A stretch of 46,502 bases of DNA from Verrucomicrobiota bacterium (GCA_030605125.1 JAUWBD010000010.1:1-46502), one strand, 5' to 3'. Counted from the stretch's first letter, positions 8,559 to 20,026 are shown. Notes: a model not told the origin generated them from the sequence alone. Translations and numbers: made by a program.

Positions 8559-9647
8559 TCAGGTGTCGAGCTCGGCGACGCTCTCGTCCACGCCCTCGCT
8601 CAGCGCGCGCACGAAGGCGTTGCGAAGCAGGGTCACGAAGGCGTCCCAGCGGCCTACATCGGTGTCGTCGAAGGCGCCGGAGAAGGGCACGCGCGTGCCG
8701 ACGTTTTCGGTGTCGGGATTGGTGAGGAGCGAGGTGACGCCGGACACGAGCGTCTCCCAGATCCGCTTGAGCGGGCCGCCGGGCTCGTGGCCGAGGTCGC
8801 GGTAATCGGCGCCGCGGATGAGCGGCTTGATGTAGCCCTCGTAGCGGCCTTCGGCGGTGGCGAACTCGGCCGAGACGTGGAGGCTGCCGGCGGAGACATC
8901 GACGCCGGCGGCGGCGCGGAGCAGGGGGTTGAGGGCGGGGAGGTGAAGGTCGTCGATCTCGGCGTGTAGTTCGAGGCGCGGGGGATCTTCCAATGGCGAG
9001 CCGCGGGCGCGGAGGTGGAGCAGGCCGCCTTCGGGAAAGCGCGCGGCGAGTTCGGCGCGGGCGGGGTATTCTTCGCCGGGCGGCGGGAGGCGGTTGGCGA
9101 GGCCTTCGAGGGTGGCGTTGATCGCTTCGAGCGCGACGGTGAAGGGCGGGTCGCGCGCGGAGTCGGCGTAGTCGAAGGCGCCGTCGCGCACGACGAAACG
9201 GGTGATCTCGATGGGGAACAGGTCGTCCACGAGCTCGCGCCAGCCGTCCTCCTCGGCGGGGGCGGGCTCGGTGCGGGCGAGCAACAGGATCGGCGCGTCG
9301 AGCACGATCTCGGAGACGACGCGGCCGCGGAGCAGCTCGCGCCAGGCGAGCGAGAAATCCACGGTGCGCACGGAGAACAGCGGGGCTTCGCTCTCACCGT
9401 CGTGGCGGATGGAGAGCCCGTGGATGCGGTAGGCGCCGCGGTAGAGGTTGAGGTCCACGCTCTCGATTACGCCGTGGTGGGCGGGGAGGGCGGCGAGGCG
9501 GCGGTTGATGGCGCGCTCAAGCAGCCAGGGCAGGAGGAGTCGGACGAGGACGAGGAGCAGGAAAAGGCCGGCGAGCATGCGCCAGAAAAGCGCGCGGCGG
9601 GATGAGGATGGAGTTGGCGAGGTGGGTGAAGCGGCGGCGATGGACAT
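8559..9647 (-). CDS. DUF748/AsmA-like envelope protein
   Basis: A 362-residue protein with a short Ser/Thr-rich N-terminal tail, then one strongly hydrophobic segment at about residues 22-42 (MLAGLFLLLVLVRLLLPWLL), and a long periplasm-facing part. The segment after the anchor (INRRLAALPAHHG, VDLNLYRGAYRIHGLSI, then VDFSLAWRELLRGRVVSEI and LDAPILLL) is the characteristic DUF748 pattern, related to AsmA/TamB-type proteins that act in envelope lipid or protein traffic. The exact function is unknown. It follows the small outer-membrane protein on the same strand, but a strong hairpin separates them (9662-9691), so it is probably transcribed on its own. The start ATG is directly in front of the anchor. 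Confidence 0.72.
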   Translation of the reverse strand: MSIAAASPTSPTPSSSRRALFWRMLAGLFLLLVLVRLLLPWLLERAINRRLAALPAHHGVIESVDLNLYRGAYRIHGLSIRHDGESEAPLFSVRTVDFSLAWRELLRGRVVSEIVLDAPILLLARTEPAPAEEDGWRELVDDLFPIEITRFVVRDGAFDYADSARDPPFTVALEAINATLEGLANRLPPPGEEYPARAELAARFPEGGLLHLRARGSPLEDPPRLELHAEIDDLHLPALNPLLRAAAGVDVSAGSLHVSAEFATAEGRYEGYIKPLIRGADYRDLGHEPGGPLKRIWETLVSGVTSLLTNPDTENVGTRVPFSGAFDDTDVGRWDAFVTLLRNAFVRALSEGVDESVAELDT

Positions 9648-9661
9648 GGCTAGATACGAAG

Positions 9662-9691
9662 CGACCCCTCGGCGGGAGCGCCGAGGGGTCG
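9662..9691 (-). terminator. Intrinsic terminator-like hairpin after the small beta-barrel gene
   Basis: A perfect 13-bp inverted repeat (arms 9662-9674 and 9679-9691, CGACCCCTCGGCG and its complement) with a 4-nt loop. It lies about 70 nt past the stop of the minus-strand outer-membrane gene. The T-run after it is weak (CTTCGTATC), so termination strength is uncertain. Confidence 0.65.
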
Positions 9692-9760
9692 TGGCCCCGA
9701 ACGGCAGGGGAAACCGGGCGGGGCAAGCTGGAGGAAGAGGAGCGCGAGCGCTCCGCGTGA

Positions 9761-10330
9761 TCAGAAGTTGTAACCGAGGCCGATGGTCCAGGAGAAGCCG
9801 CCGTCGTTGAAGTTGTTGTCGGCGCTACGGGCGCTGCGGAAGGCCCAGGCGTAGTCGGCGAGACCGAAGATGAACGTGTTTTGGTTCACGTAGAATTTCA
9901 GGCCGCCTTCGAGACCGGCGACCCAGGTATCATTGGTGCTGTCGCCATACACGCCACCGAAGTTCACGCCCACGAAGGGACGGAAGGCGCCGCGGGGCAA
10001 GAGGTGCTGATCAAGGGCGAGGCGGGTGGAGCCGTTCCAATCGGAACCGCCGCCGGAGGGGTTGCTGTAGCTCACGCCTTGGCGGACGGCGAAGAGAAGG
10101 GAGTCGTTCAGATACCAGCCGTAGGAGACATTAATGCCGCCGGCGGAGTTGTTCATATCCTTGTTGCTGAAGCCGCTGCCGCCGAGGGTGACCTCGTGGT
10201 CGCCGGCGCGGGGGCCCCAGGTGGCGGCGTCGCCGGCGGCGTAGCGGGTGCGGGTGTCGGTCTGGGCGACGAGGGCGAGAGGCGCGGCGAGAAGGGCGGC
10301 GCCGAGAAGGGTCTTGAGGGTGGTTGTCAT
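9761..10330 (-). CDS. Small outer-membrane beta-barrel protein
   Basis: A 189-residue protein with a Sec signal peptide (MTTTLKTLLGAALLAAPLALVAQ, cut probably after the VAQ region). The mature part alternates hydrophobic and polar residues in strand-like blocks rich in Gly, Asn, Tyr and Phe (SYGWYLNDSLLFAVRQG, FRPFVGVNFGGVYG, FIFGLADYAWAF) and ends in GLGYNF, a terminal Phe typical of BAM-recognised barrels. Eight strands are plausible for this length. This is a general OmpA/OmpW-size barrel; no ligand or enzyme motif is seen. It is probably monocistronic, with a hairpin terminator downstream. Confidence 0.75.
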   Translation of the reverse strand: MTTTLKTLLGAALLAAPLALVAQTDTRTRYAAGDAATWGPRAGDHEVTLGGSGFSNKDMNNSAGGINVSYGWYLNDSLLFAVRQGVSYSNPSGGGSDWNGSTRLALDQHLLPRGAFRPFVGVNFGGVYGDSTNDTWVAGLEGGLKFYVNQNTFIFGLADYAWAFRSARSADNNFNDGGFSWTIGLGYNF

Positions 10331-10457
10331 GGTTTGCGGTGGTTGAGGTTTTGCTTTGGTCGGCGCCGAGCGGCGCAGGTCCTAATCGTTTTCCGTCGTC
10401 GTGCCGTGCCGCAATGGGGACCGCGTTCGGAGGGTCCCGAACCTGCCATCGGACCGT

Positions 10458-11825
10458 TCACCGATGGGGGGCGGAGGGCGGCCCCGATTCCTCGGCGCCC
10501 GGCGGGGTGTCGAGCCCGGTGACGACCCGCGCGCCGCTCTTGTAGGTGATGTATGAATACAGCCAGGAGATGAGCACGGCGATCCGGTTGCGAAAGCCGA
10601 CGAGAAACACGAGGTGGACGAGCAGCCAGGCCAGCCAGGCGGGGCGGCCCGAGAAGCGCAGCCGGCCGATGCGCGCGACGGCGGCGGCGCGGCCGATGGT
10701 GGCGAGGTCGCCCTTGTCGCGGTAGGCGAAGGCGTCGCGGACGGTCGCGCCGGCCGGGGCCGAGGCGGGGTCGCCGCGCGCGCGCAGCTCGGCGGCGATC
10801 ACCTGCGCGGCGTGGCGGCCCATCTGCATGGCGGCGGGCGCGACGCCGGGCACGGGTTTGCCGTCCGGTCGCTTGGCGGAGGCGATGTCACCGAGCGCGA
10901 AGATCTCGGGGCGACCGGGCAGGCTGAGATCGGGCTCCACGACGAGGCGGCCGGCGCGGTCCACGGGGGCGCCGAGACTACGGGCGAGGGGGGCGGCGAC
11001 GACGCCCGCGCCCCAGAGCACGAGGCCGGCGCGAAGGATGTTTTCCCCGGGCGCGGCCTCGGCGTCGGGCTTGAGCACCACCTCGCCGGGGCGGATGTCG
11101 GCCACGGGCGTGTCGAGGCGCACCTCGACCCCGAGTTTTTGCAACTGGAGCCGGGCCTTCTCGGAGAGGTCTTCGGGAAAGGTGGAGAGCACGCGCGATC
11201 CGGCCTCGATGAGGACCACGCGGGCGCGGGTGGGATCGATCCGGCTGAAATCGCGCCGCAGGATCGTGCGCGCGAGGTCGGAGATGGCGCCGGCGAGCTC
11301 CACGCCGGTGGGGCCTCCGCCCACGACCACGATCGTGAGCAGCTCGCGGACGCGCTCCGGGTCGGGCTCGATCTCGGCCTGCTCGAAGGCGAGCAGGAGG
11401 CGGCGGCGCACTAGGAGGGCGTCGTCGAGGGTCTTGATGCCGGGCGCATGCTGAGCCCATTCGTCGTGGCCGAAGTAGCCGGTGACGCCGCCGAGGGCGA
11501 CAACGAGGTAGTCGTAGGGGAGCGCGGCCCCGTCGCGCAGGATGACGCGGCGCTCGTCGAGGCGGATCGAGGCCACCTCGCCGAGCCGCACGTGGATGTC
11601 GTCGCGTTTGCGGAAGATGGAGCGGATCGGCTCGGCGATGTCGGGCGCGGCGAGTCCGGCGACGGCGACCTGGTAGAGCAGCGGCTGGAAGAGGTGGTGG
11701 TTTTGTCGGTCCACCAGCGTGATCTCGGCGCCGGGGAAGCGGAAGGCCCGGCAAAAGGCGAGGCCGGCGAAGCCGCCACCCAGCACGACGATGCGGAAAC
11801 GCGGGCGGGCGGCGGGATCGCTCAT
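10458..11825 (-). CDS. ndh: Type II NADH dehydrogenase (NDH-2), NADH:quinone oxidoreductase
   Basis: A 455-residue two-dinucleotide-binding flavoprotein. The FAD site is at the N-terminus (VVLGGGFAGLAF), with NHHLFQPLLYQVAVAGL next, a hallmark of the NDH-2 family. The NAD site is mid-protein (IVVVGGGPTGVELAGAI), and the second FAD contact reads IFALGDIAS. A C-terminal hydrophobic stretch (AWLLVHLVFLVGFRNRIAVL) would anchor it to the membrane surface. NDH-2 moves electrons from NADH to quinone without proton pumping. About 130 nt separates it from the barrel gene downstream; it ends with a Pro/Ser-rich tail. A related quinone oxidoreductase (for example sulfide:quinone type) is less likely because the cysteine pair needed for that is not evident. 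Confidence 0.88.
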   Translation of the reverse strand: MSDPAARPRFRIVVLGGGFAGLAFCRAFRFPGAEITLVDRQNHHLFQPLLYQVAVAGLAAPDIAEPIRSIFRKRDDIHVRLGEVASIRLDERRVILRDGAALPYDYLVVALGGVTGYFGHDEWAQHAPGIKTLDDALLVRRRLLLAFEQAEIEPDPERVRELLTIVVVGGGPTGVELAGAISDLARTILRRDFSRIDPTRARVVLIEAGSRVLSTFPEDLSEKARLQLQKLGVEVRLDTPVADIRPGEVVLKPDAEAAPGENILRAGLVLWGAGVVAAPLARSLGAPVDRAGRLVVEPDLSLPGRPEIFALGDIASAKRPDGKPVPGVAPAAMQMGRHAAQVIAAELRARGDPASAPAGATVRDAFAYRDKGDLATIGRAAAVARIGRLRFSGRPAWLAWLLVHLVFLVGFRNRIAVLISWLYSYITYKSGARVVTGLDTPPGAEESGPPSAPHR

Positions 11826-11911
11826 GCCGCCAGCCTACGCCCCAGGGGCGGAGCGTGGCAGCGGGAGACGCGAGGGTGCGCGGGGCGGTGCACGGCCCGG
11901 GGCGGGCGCGC

Positions 11912-12904
11912 TCAGCGGCGCGGCGGGGGGAGGCGAAACTCGACCGTGGGCGGGGTCTCCTCGCCGGAGCGGACCGGAGCGACCGGGGAGACGGGCGTGA
12001 CCGGCGAGACGGGCGTGGCGGCAGGGGCCAGGGGGGAGAGCGGGGTGGGCGCGCCGGCAAACACGGAGGAGGCGGGAATCTTGGCGAAGCCCTCCTCGAT
12101 GAAGCGGCGCACGTGGGCGTCGCGGGTCTTGGAGTCGGGGCTGCCCATCACGACGACGATGACGCGCTTGGAGCCGCGCTGGGCGGTGGCAACGAGGCAA
12201 AAGCCGGCGTCGGCGGTGTAGCCGGTCTTGAGGCCGTCGCAGCCCTCGACCGAGCCGAGCAGCTTGTTGTGGTTGCGCATCGGGAGCGGCTGGGCGCGCA
12301 CGCCGGCGCCGAAGGGGCGGACGCGTTGCGAGCTGAAGCGGAGCACGTCGGTGCGCGAAACGAGCTCGCGGGCGAGGAGGGCGAGATCGCGCGGCGACGA
12401 GAGATCGGTGTCTTCGCGGCGGCGGCCCTTGGGCGGCAGGCCGTGCGGGGAGCGGAACGTCGAGTTGAGCATGCCGAGGCCGCGGGCGCGCTCGTTCATG
12501 AGCGCGACGAAGGCCTCGCGCCCGCCGGCCAGCTGGGTGAGGGCGTGCGCGGTGTCGTTGGCGGATTCGACCAGGGTGGCGAAGAGGAGCTCCTCGACGC
12601 TGAAGGTCTCGCCGGCGGCGAGATGCACCTGCGTGCCGCCCATGGATTGGTCGAGGGCGTTGGCGGTCACGGGGGTGTCGAAGCGGGCGCGGCCGGAGGC
12701 GATCAAGTCGTGGACGACCAGAAAGGTCATCAGCTTGGTCACGCTGGCGGGGGGCGAGACGACGTCGGCGTTTTCCTCGTGGATCACGGCGCCGGTGGCG
12801 GCGTCCATCACGATGGCGCCGCGGTAGCTCGCGTGCGCGAGGGCGGGGCCGAGCAGGGCCACGGTGACGAGAACGAGGAGACGGCGGAGGCGGGAGACCG
12901 GCAT
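11912..12904 (-). CDS. D-alanyl-D-alanine carboxypeptidase (S11 family, PBP5/DacF-like)
   Basis: A 330-residue exported serine peptidase that trims the terminal D-Ala of peptidoglycan stem peptides. The ATG at 12904 begins a signal peptide (RRLLVLVTVALLGPALAHA). All three active-site motifs are present: Ser54-x-x-Lys57 (ASVTK), SAN (in ESANDTAHAL) and KTG (in GLKTGYTADAGFC). The usual PBP5 C-terminal beta domain and amphipathic membrane helix are missing. Instead there is a Pro/Thr/Ser/Val-rich tail (TPVSPVTPVSPVAPV) encoded by near-identical short direct repeats at about 11975-12030, followed by a basic end. Localisation is therefore uncertain: periplasmic, or held by the tail. The CLC gene lies just upstream on the same strand. 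Confidence 0.85.
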   Translation of the reverse strand: MPVSRLRRLLVLVTVALLGPALAHASYRGAIVMDAATGAVIHEENADVVSPPASVTKLMTFLVVHDLIASGRARFDTPVTANALDQSMGGTQVHLAAGETFSVEELLFATLVESANDTAHALTQLAGGREAFVALMNERARGLGMLNSTFRSPHGLPPKGRRREDTDLSSPRDLALLARELVSRTDVLRFSSQRVRPFGAGVRAQPLPMRNHNKLLGSVEGCDGLKTGYTADAGFCLVATAQRGSKRVIVVVMGSPDSKTRDAHVRRFIEEGFAKIPASSVFAGAPTPLSPLAPAATPVSPVTPVSPVAPVRSGEETPPTVEFRLPPPRR

Positions 12905-13005
12905 GGCGGTGGAAGAGTCGCCGAGGAGGGAGCGGGCGCGGTCCCCGCCGGGCGAGCGCGAAAAACGCGAGGGCGTAGGAATGCGAGGGCCGCGGGCGGC
13001 GCGGC

Positions 13006-14262
13006 TCACCCGGGGAGCTTCTGCGCCGAGTAGAGGCCGGAGGCGCCGCCGGCGAAGTAGCTGGCGAGGCAGGCCACAGCGAAGAGTTCGGCGTGGGCGC
13101 CGCCGAAGATCTCGACCGCGAGCAGGGTGCAGGCGAGGGGCGTCTTGCTCGCGCCGGCGAAGACGGCGACGAAGCCGAGCGCGGCGCCGAGGGCGAGCGG
13201 CAGGCCGAGCAGCGGCCCGGCGACGTGGCCGAAGGCGGCGCCGATGAAGAACAGAGGCGTGACCTCTCCGCCCTTGAAGCCGGCGCCGACGGTGAGCGCG
13301 GTGAAGGCGATCTTCCAGAACCAGCTCCATTCGGTGACGCCGCCCGCTTGCCAGACGGTGACGAGCGTGGGGTGGTTGGGATCGGGGCTCCAGGCGCCGA
13401 GGCCGAGGTAGGCGTCGCTGCGGAGGGCGAGCGCGAGCAGCAGGACGGCGGAGCCGCCGAGCACGGGGCGCAGCCACCAGGCGCGCGCGGGCGGCAGCGG
13501 CACGCGGCCCACGCCGTGGGCGGCGGCGGTGAAGAGCCGGGCCACGAGGCCGCAGAGCAGGCCGAGCGCGGCGGCTTGGAGGAGCGGGACGAGCGCGAGG
13601 CCGGAGGGCAGCGCGTCGAGGCCGGCGAGCGCGGCGTAGTCCTCGTGTTTCACGCCCCAGGCGTGGCAGACCTGGTCGCCGACCAAGGCGGCGAGCAGGC
13701 AATGCCCGAGCCAGGCGTGGCTCAGGCGACCGCGAGTGAGCACCTCGACGGCGAAGACGGCGCCGGCGAGCGGCGCGCCGAAGACGGAGCCGAAGCCGCC
13801 CGCCACGCCGGCGGAGAGCAGCAGGCCCTGGCGCTCGTGGGGCAGGCGGAAGAGCTTTTTCAATCCGCCCGCGAGCGCGCCGCCCATCTGCACGGCGGTG
13901 CCTTCGCGGCCGGCGGAGCCGCCGCAGAGGTGGGTGAGCAGGGTGGCGCCGAGGACGAGCGGGGCCATGCGCAGCGGCACGCCGCCGCCGGGCGCGTGGA
14001 TCTCCTCGATGATGAGGTTGGCGCCGCCCTCGGCCCACGCGCCGTGGCGGCGGTAGGCCCAGGCGCCGATCACGCCGGTGAGGGGCAGGAGCAGGATCAG
14101 CCAGGGCGCGGCGAAGCGCGTGGCGGTGACGGCGTCGAGCGCGACGAGAAAGCCGGCCGAGGCGCAGCCCGCGAGCGCGCCGACGAGGGCGGCCATCGCC
14201 AGATCTCCCGCCAGCGCGCGGGCGCGAGCCCGGACGGACGGGAGAGTGGAGGGAGCGCGCAT
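13006..14262 (-). CDS. CLC-type ion channel/antiporter with GREGT motif
   Basis: A 418-residue polytopic membrane protein. The ATG at 14262 was chosen; a TTG 36 nt earlier only adds non-membrane residues. The CLC signature is clear: GGSAGREGTAVQMGG, then AGVAGGFGSVFGAPLAGAVFAVE, and GAGFKGGEVTPLFFIGAAFG late in the protein. The gating Glu is kept, but the canonical GREGP reads GREGT, and the selectivity motif GSGIP is not recognisable (that stretch is GGANLIIEEIH). From memory, these changes resemble the CLC-F fluoride/proton antiporter branch rather than chloride CLCs. No fluoride riboswitch fits in the 60 nt separating it from the upstream gene. I call it a CLC with substrate unassigned. 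Confidence 0.85.
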   Translation of the reverse strand: MRAPSTLPSVRARARALAGDLAMAALVGALAGCASAGFLVALDAVTATRFAAPWLILLLPLTGVIGAWAYRRHGAWAEGGANLIIEEIHAPGGGVPLRMAPLVLGATLLTHLCGGSAGREGTAVQMGGALAGGLKKLFRLPHERQGLLLSAGVAGGFGSVFGAPLAGAVFAVEVLTRGRLSHAWLGHCLLAALVGDQVCHAWGVKHEDYAALAGLDALPSGLALVPLLQAAALGLLCGLVARLFTAAAHGVGRVPLPPARAWWLRPVLGGSAVLLLALALRSDAYLGLGAWSPDPNHPTLVTVWQAGGVTEWSWFWKIAFTALTVGAGFKGGEVTPLFFIGAAFGHVAGPLLGLPLALGAALGFVAVFAGASKTPLACTLLAVEIFGGAHAELFAVACLASYFAGGASGLYSAQKLPG

Positions 14263-14322
14263 GCCGCGGGTTGCAGCATGCCGGAGGCTGACGGGCAAGC
14301 GCAGGCGCGGGCCTTCGGCCGA

Positions 14323-15150
14323 TCAGGCGTCGGTCGCGGGCGCGACGGGGGAGGCGGGCGCGGTCTCGTCCGCGGCGTCGGCTTGCATGGGGAAGCTGCG
14401 GAGGAACTCGGCGAAGTCGATCAACTCGAGGCGGCCGTCGAGGTGCTCGACGATGGCGGTGAGGCTCTCCACCCAATCGCCGCTGTTGAGGTAGTGCACC
14501 TCGCCCATCATGCGGTCGGCTGCGGTGTGGATGTGGCCGCACATCACGCCCGTGCAGCCGCGGCTCTTCGCGAGCTCGGCGATGTGTAGTTCATAGTTGG
14601 ATACGTGGGCGACGGCGCGCTTCACCCGGGCCTTGATCGCCTTGGAGATAGAGTAGTATTCTTTGCCGCGCCAGGCGCGCCACTGGTTGTAGAGCCGGTT
14701 CAGGCCCATGAGCGCGCGGTAGCCCCAGTCGCCGAGGTAGGCGAGGAAGACGAAGTTCTTCGTAACGGTGTCGAAGACGTCGCCGTGTAGCACGAAATAG
14801 CGGCGGCCGTCGGCGGTGACGTGCACGTGGTCCTCGACGATCTCGAGGCTCTTGAAGCGGACTGGGATGAAGTGGGAGAGGAGATCGTCGTGATTGCCGC
14901 GGAGATAGACGACGCGGGTGCCGCGTTTCTCCATTTTCTTGAGGACGATTCGGAGGAAGCGGGTGTGGGCCTTCGGCCAGAAGGCGGATTTTTTGAGGCG
15001 CCAGCCGTCGATGATGTCGCCGTTGAGGATGAGTTTCTCGCAGCGGGTGTGCTTGAGAAAGTGATTCACCTCTTCCGCCTTGCAGTTTCGCGTGCCGAGG
15101 TGGACGTCGGAGATGATGACGGTGCGGACCTTGAGGAGGTGTTTTTCCAT
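14323..15150 (-). CDS. LpxH-like metallophosphoesterase (UDP-2,3-diacylglucosamine diphosphatase family)
   Basis: A 275-residue calcineurin-fold phosphoesterase with all metal-site blocks in order: SDVHLG, NGDIIDGW, LRGNHDD, LHGDVFD and CGHIHTA. The family includes LpxH and the related YbbF-like enzymes that hydrolyse UDP-2,3-diacylglucosamine to lipid X in lipid A synthesis. Length (family about 240-280) and the NGDIIDGW plus FWPKAH stretch fit this group better than nucleic-acid phosphoesterases. A C-terminal Ala/Pro/Thr-rich tail of about 20 residues is extra. It is upstream of the CLC gene on the same strand with a 60-nt gap. The substrate is inferred from family resemblance. Confidence 0.78.
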   Translation of the reverse strand: MEKHLLKVRTVIISDVHLGTRNCKAEEVNHFLKHTRCEKLILNGDIIDGWRLKKSAFWPKAHTRFLRIVLKKMEKRGTRVVYLRGNHDDLLSHFIPVRFKSLEIVEDHVHVTADGRRYFVLHGDVFDTVTKNFVFLAYLGDWGYRALMGLNRLYNQWRAWRGKEYYSISKAIKARVKRAVAHVSNYELHIAELAKSRGCTGVMCGHIHTAADRMMGEVHYLNSGDWVESLTAIVEHLDGRLELIDFAEFLRSFPMQADAADETAPASPVAPATDA

Positions 15151-15280
15151 CGACCGACGAGACTTAGCAAATGCGCCGCGAGCCGCCTAGAGGGGGGAAG
15201 GCGGTGTCACGCAAAAGTAACGTGAGGCGGGGGCGTGCCCGAGAGGCGGGCGGGGGGAGGCTCCGGGGCGGGCTCCGGGG

Positions 15281-15317
15281 AAAAGCAAAACGCCCCACGG
15301 CGCGGGCCGTGGGGCGT
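15281..15317 (-). terminator. Intrinsic terminator of the isocitrate dehydrogenase gene
   Basis: A 12-bp perfect stem (arms 15290-15301 and 15306-15317, ACGCCCCACGGC and its complement) with a 4-nt loop. It is followed on the minus strand by a T-rich run (TTTGCTTTT). It sits about 40 nt beyond the stop of the minus-strand isocitrate dehydrogenase gene. Confidence 0.85.
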
Positions 15318-15353
15318 GGAAGGCTGGCTTCGGAAGGCGGGCGCTTAGCCGCC

Positions 15354-17887
<2,534 letters not shown>

Positions 17888-19963
17888 ATGGCGGTTTCTT
17901 TTCGGACTTCTCCCTCCGCGTTCGCCGTGAACAAATCGCGTCCATTCCATCGCCGGCCGATCGACATCCTCCTTGTCGAGGGCGGCGGCGTGCCCACGGC
18001 GGAGGCGCTGCGGGAGTTTCGCGTCGCCAACACCCTGCACACCGTCGCGGATGGCGCGGAGGCCATGGATTTCTTGCGGCGCCAAGGGCGACACCGGGGG
18101 GCGCCGCGTCCCGACCTGGTGCTTTTCGACCTCGAATCGGCGCGCAAAGACGGGCGCGACGTGCTTGCGGAGATCGAGGCGGATGCGTGCCTGAAACCGA
18201 TTCCCGTCGTGGTGCTCGCCACCGCGAGCGGGAAGGCGGATTCACCCGGCGCCTGCTCCGCCCGCGCTCACCGCCAGATCATCAAGCCGATCGATCTCGA
18301 GCAGCTCGGCCGGGTGGCGCGTTCGCTGGAAAACGTCTGGTTTGAGATCGTCGGCCTGTCGCCCGAGTCTCCTCGGGTGGCGGCGGAGCGTCTTGTCGCC
18401 GAGGAGGGGGAGACGACCCCGGGCATCTGCCGCGTGCTGCTGGTGGAGGACAGCCCCACGGACGCGCGCTTGCTGGAATCGGCCCTGGCCGGTTCGCGCA
18501 CGATGCGGTTTTGCGTCGAGCCGGTGGCGCGGCTGGCCGAGGCCATCGATCGGCTGCGAACGGAGGCTTACGACGTGGTGGTGACCGACCTTTCCTTGCC
18601 CGACAGCGAGGGGGTGGAGACCCTGCGCAAGGTGCTCGAAGCGGCGGGGCGCACGCCGGTCGTCGTCCTGAGCGCGATGGACGACGAGGAGATGGGCCTG
18701 TCGCTGTTGCACGAGGGGGCGCGCGATTGCCTGGTGAAAGGAGAACTCGGAGGGCGGGCGCTCGCGCGCGCGATCCGCCAGGCGGTGGATCGCGCGAAAG
18801 TGGAGGAGCGGCTGCGCCACGCGCAGCGCATGGAGAGCGTGGGCGTGCTGGCCGGAGGGGTGGCCCATGATTTCAACAATCTGCTCACCATCATCCGGGG
18901 GAACGCGGAGCTGATCGCGACCGGGTATTTCGACGCGGTGGCGGGCGCGGGGGCGGCGCGCCAGATCATGGCCGCGGCCGACCGCGGCGCGACGCTCACC
19001 CGCCAGTTGCTGACCTTCAGTCGCCGCGAACGTCTCAAGACGGAGGCGGTGGAGCTGAACGCCACGCTCGCGGAGTTCATGAACATGCTGCGACGCCTGA
19101 TGGGGCCGAACATCCTCGTCACGGACATGCTCTGCGCGGACGCGCTGCCCATGCTGGCGGACCCGGGCATGATCGAGCAGGTGGTGATGAACCTGGCGCT
19201 CAACGCCAAGGACGCGATGCCGGCGGGCGGGCGCCTGACGATCGCGACCGAACGGATTTCGGTGAACGGCGCCGCCGGGGGCGGAGAGCTGGCGCCGCCG
19301 GCGGGACCGGGGCCCTATGCGCTGCTCACCGTGACGGACACCGGCACGGGCATCGCGCGGGACGTGTTGCCGCACGTGTTCGAGCCGTTCTTTACCACGA
19401 AGGAGACGGGCAAGGGCGCGGGGCTGGGGCTGGCGACGGTGTATGGCGTGGTGCGCCAGCACCGGGGCGATGTGCAGGTGAGCAGCGAGCCCGGGCGCGG
19501 CACGGTGTTTCGGTTGCGGCTGCCCTTGGCGGAGGCCGCCGAGGCACGGCCGCCCGCGGGCGCGTCGGTCGCGCCGCGCGGGGCGGGCGAGACGATCCTG
19601 CTGGTCGATGACGAGGAAATGGTGCGGAGCATGGCGGCCTCGGTCTTGCGCATGCAGGGCTACGAGGTGGTGGAGGCCGCGAGCGGCGTGGAGGCTCTGG
19701 CCAGCTGGGGCGAGATCGCGGCGCGGGTGCGTCTGCTCTTCACCGATTTGCTCATGCCGGACGGCATCTCCGGGCGGGACCTCGCGCGCATCCTGGTCGC
19801 GAGAAAGCCGACGCTGCGCGTGGTGTATTCCAGCGGGCACGTCGGCGACCTGCGGCAGGAGCCGCGGCTGGCGGAGGGAGTCCATTTCGTGGCGAAGCCT
19901 TACACGCTCGAAAACCTGGCGCGGACGGTGCACGAGGCCTTGGGGGCCCCGTCCGGAGCGTAA
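17888..19963 (+). CDS. Soluble hybrid histidine kinase with three receiver domains (REC-REC-HK-REC)
   Basis: From the ATG at 17888 it has 691 residues and no membrane segment. Order: a degenerate receiver (about 20-140; ILLVEGGG lacks one acidic residue, but the FDLES Asp and the IKP Lys remain); a second receiver (about 180-295; VLLVEDSPTD, VVTDLSLPDS, CLVKGE); HisKA with GGVAHDFNNLL (His327); HATPase with DTGTGIA, FEPFFTTK and GAGLGLATVYG; and a C-terminal receiver (ILLVDDEE, FTDLLMPDG, VAKPY). The input is not obvious because there is no PAS or transmembrane sensor, so the receivers themselves probably take signals from other kinases, making this a phosphorelay hub. The intact kinases and regulator downstream are likely partners. 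A short gap separates it from the next gene. Confidence 0.85.
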   Translation: MAVSFRTSPSAFAVNKSRPFHRRPIDILLVEGGGVPTAEALREFRVANTLHTVADGAEAMDFLRRQGRHRGAPRPDLVLFDLESARKDGRDVLAEIEADACLKPIPVVVLATASGKADSPGACSARAHRQIIKPIDLEQLGRVARSLENVWFEIVGLSPESPRVAAERLVAEEGETTPGICRVLLVEDSPTDARLLESALAGSRTMRFCVEPVARLAEAIDRLRTEAYDVVVTDLSLPDSEGVETLRKVLEAAGRTPVVVLSAMDDEEMGLSLLHEGARDCLVKGELGGRALARAIRQAVDRAKVEERLRHAQRMESVGVLAGGVAHDFNNLLTIIRGNAELIATGYFDAVAGAGAARQIMAAADRGATLTRQLLTFSRRERLKTEAVELNATLAEFMNMLRRLMGPNILVTDMLCADALPMLADPGMIEQVVMNLALNAKDAMPAGGRLTIATERISVNGAAGGGELAPPAGPGPYALLTVTDTGTGIARDVLPHVFEPFFTTKETGKGAGLGLATVYGVVRQHRGDVQVSSEPGRGTVFRLRLPLAEAAEARPPAGASVAPRGAGETILLVDDEEMVRSMAASVLRMQGYEVVEAASGVEALASWGEIAARVRLLFTDLLMPDGISGRDLARILVARKPTLRVVYSSGHVGDLRQEPRLAEGVHFVAKPYTLENLARTVHEALGAPSGA

Positions 19964-20026
19964 AAACGCTAAGCTCGGCCGGTCCGGCGCTTGCTAGATC
20001 AGCGAGCGCGTGGATAGTTCTCCCGC

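Noticed and set aside
14263-14322. Fluoride riboswitch before the CLC gene
   Set aside because: Only 60 nt are available and the conserved riboswitch pattern is not visible.
12905-14542. Long minus-strand frame extending the carboxypeptidase across the CLC gene
   Set aside because: Arg/Pro-rich shadow of the CLC gene; the true carboxypeptidase begins with a signal peptide at 12904.
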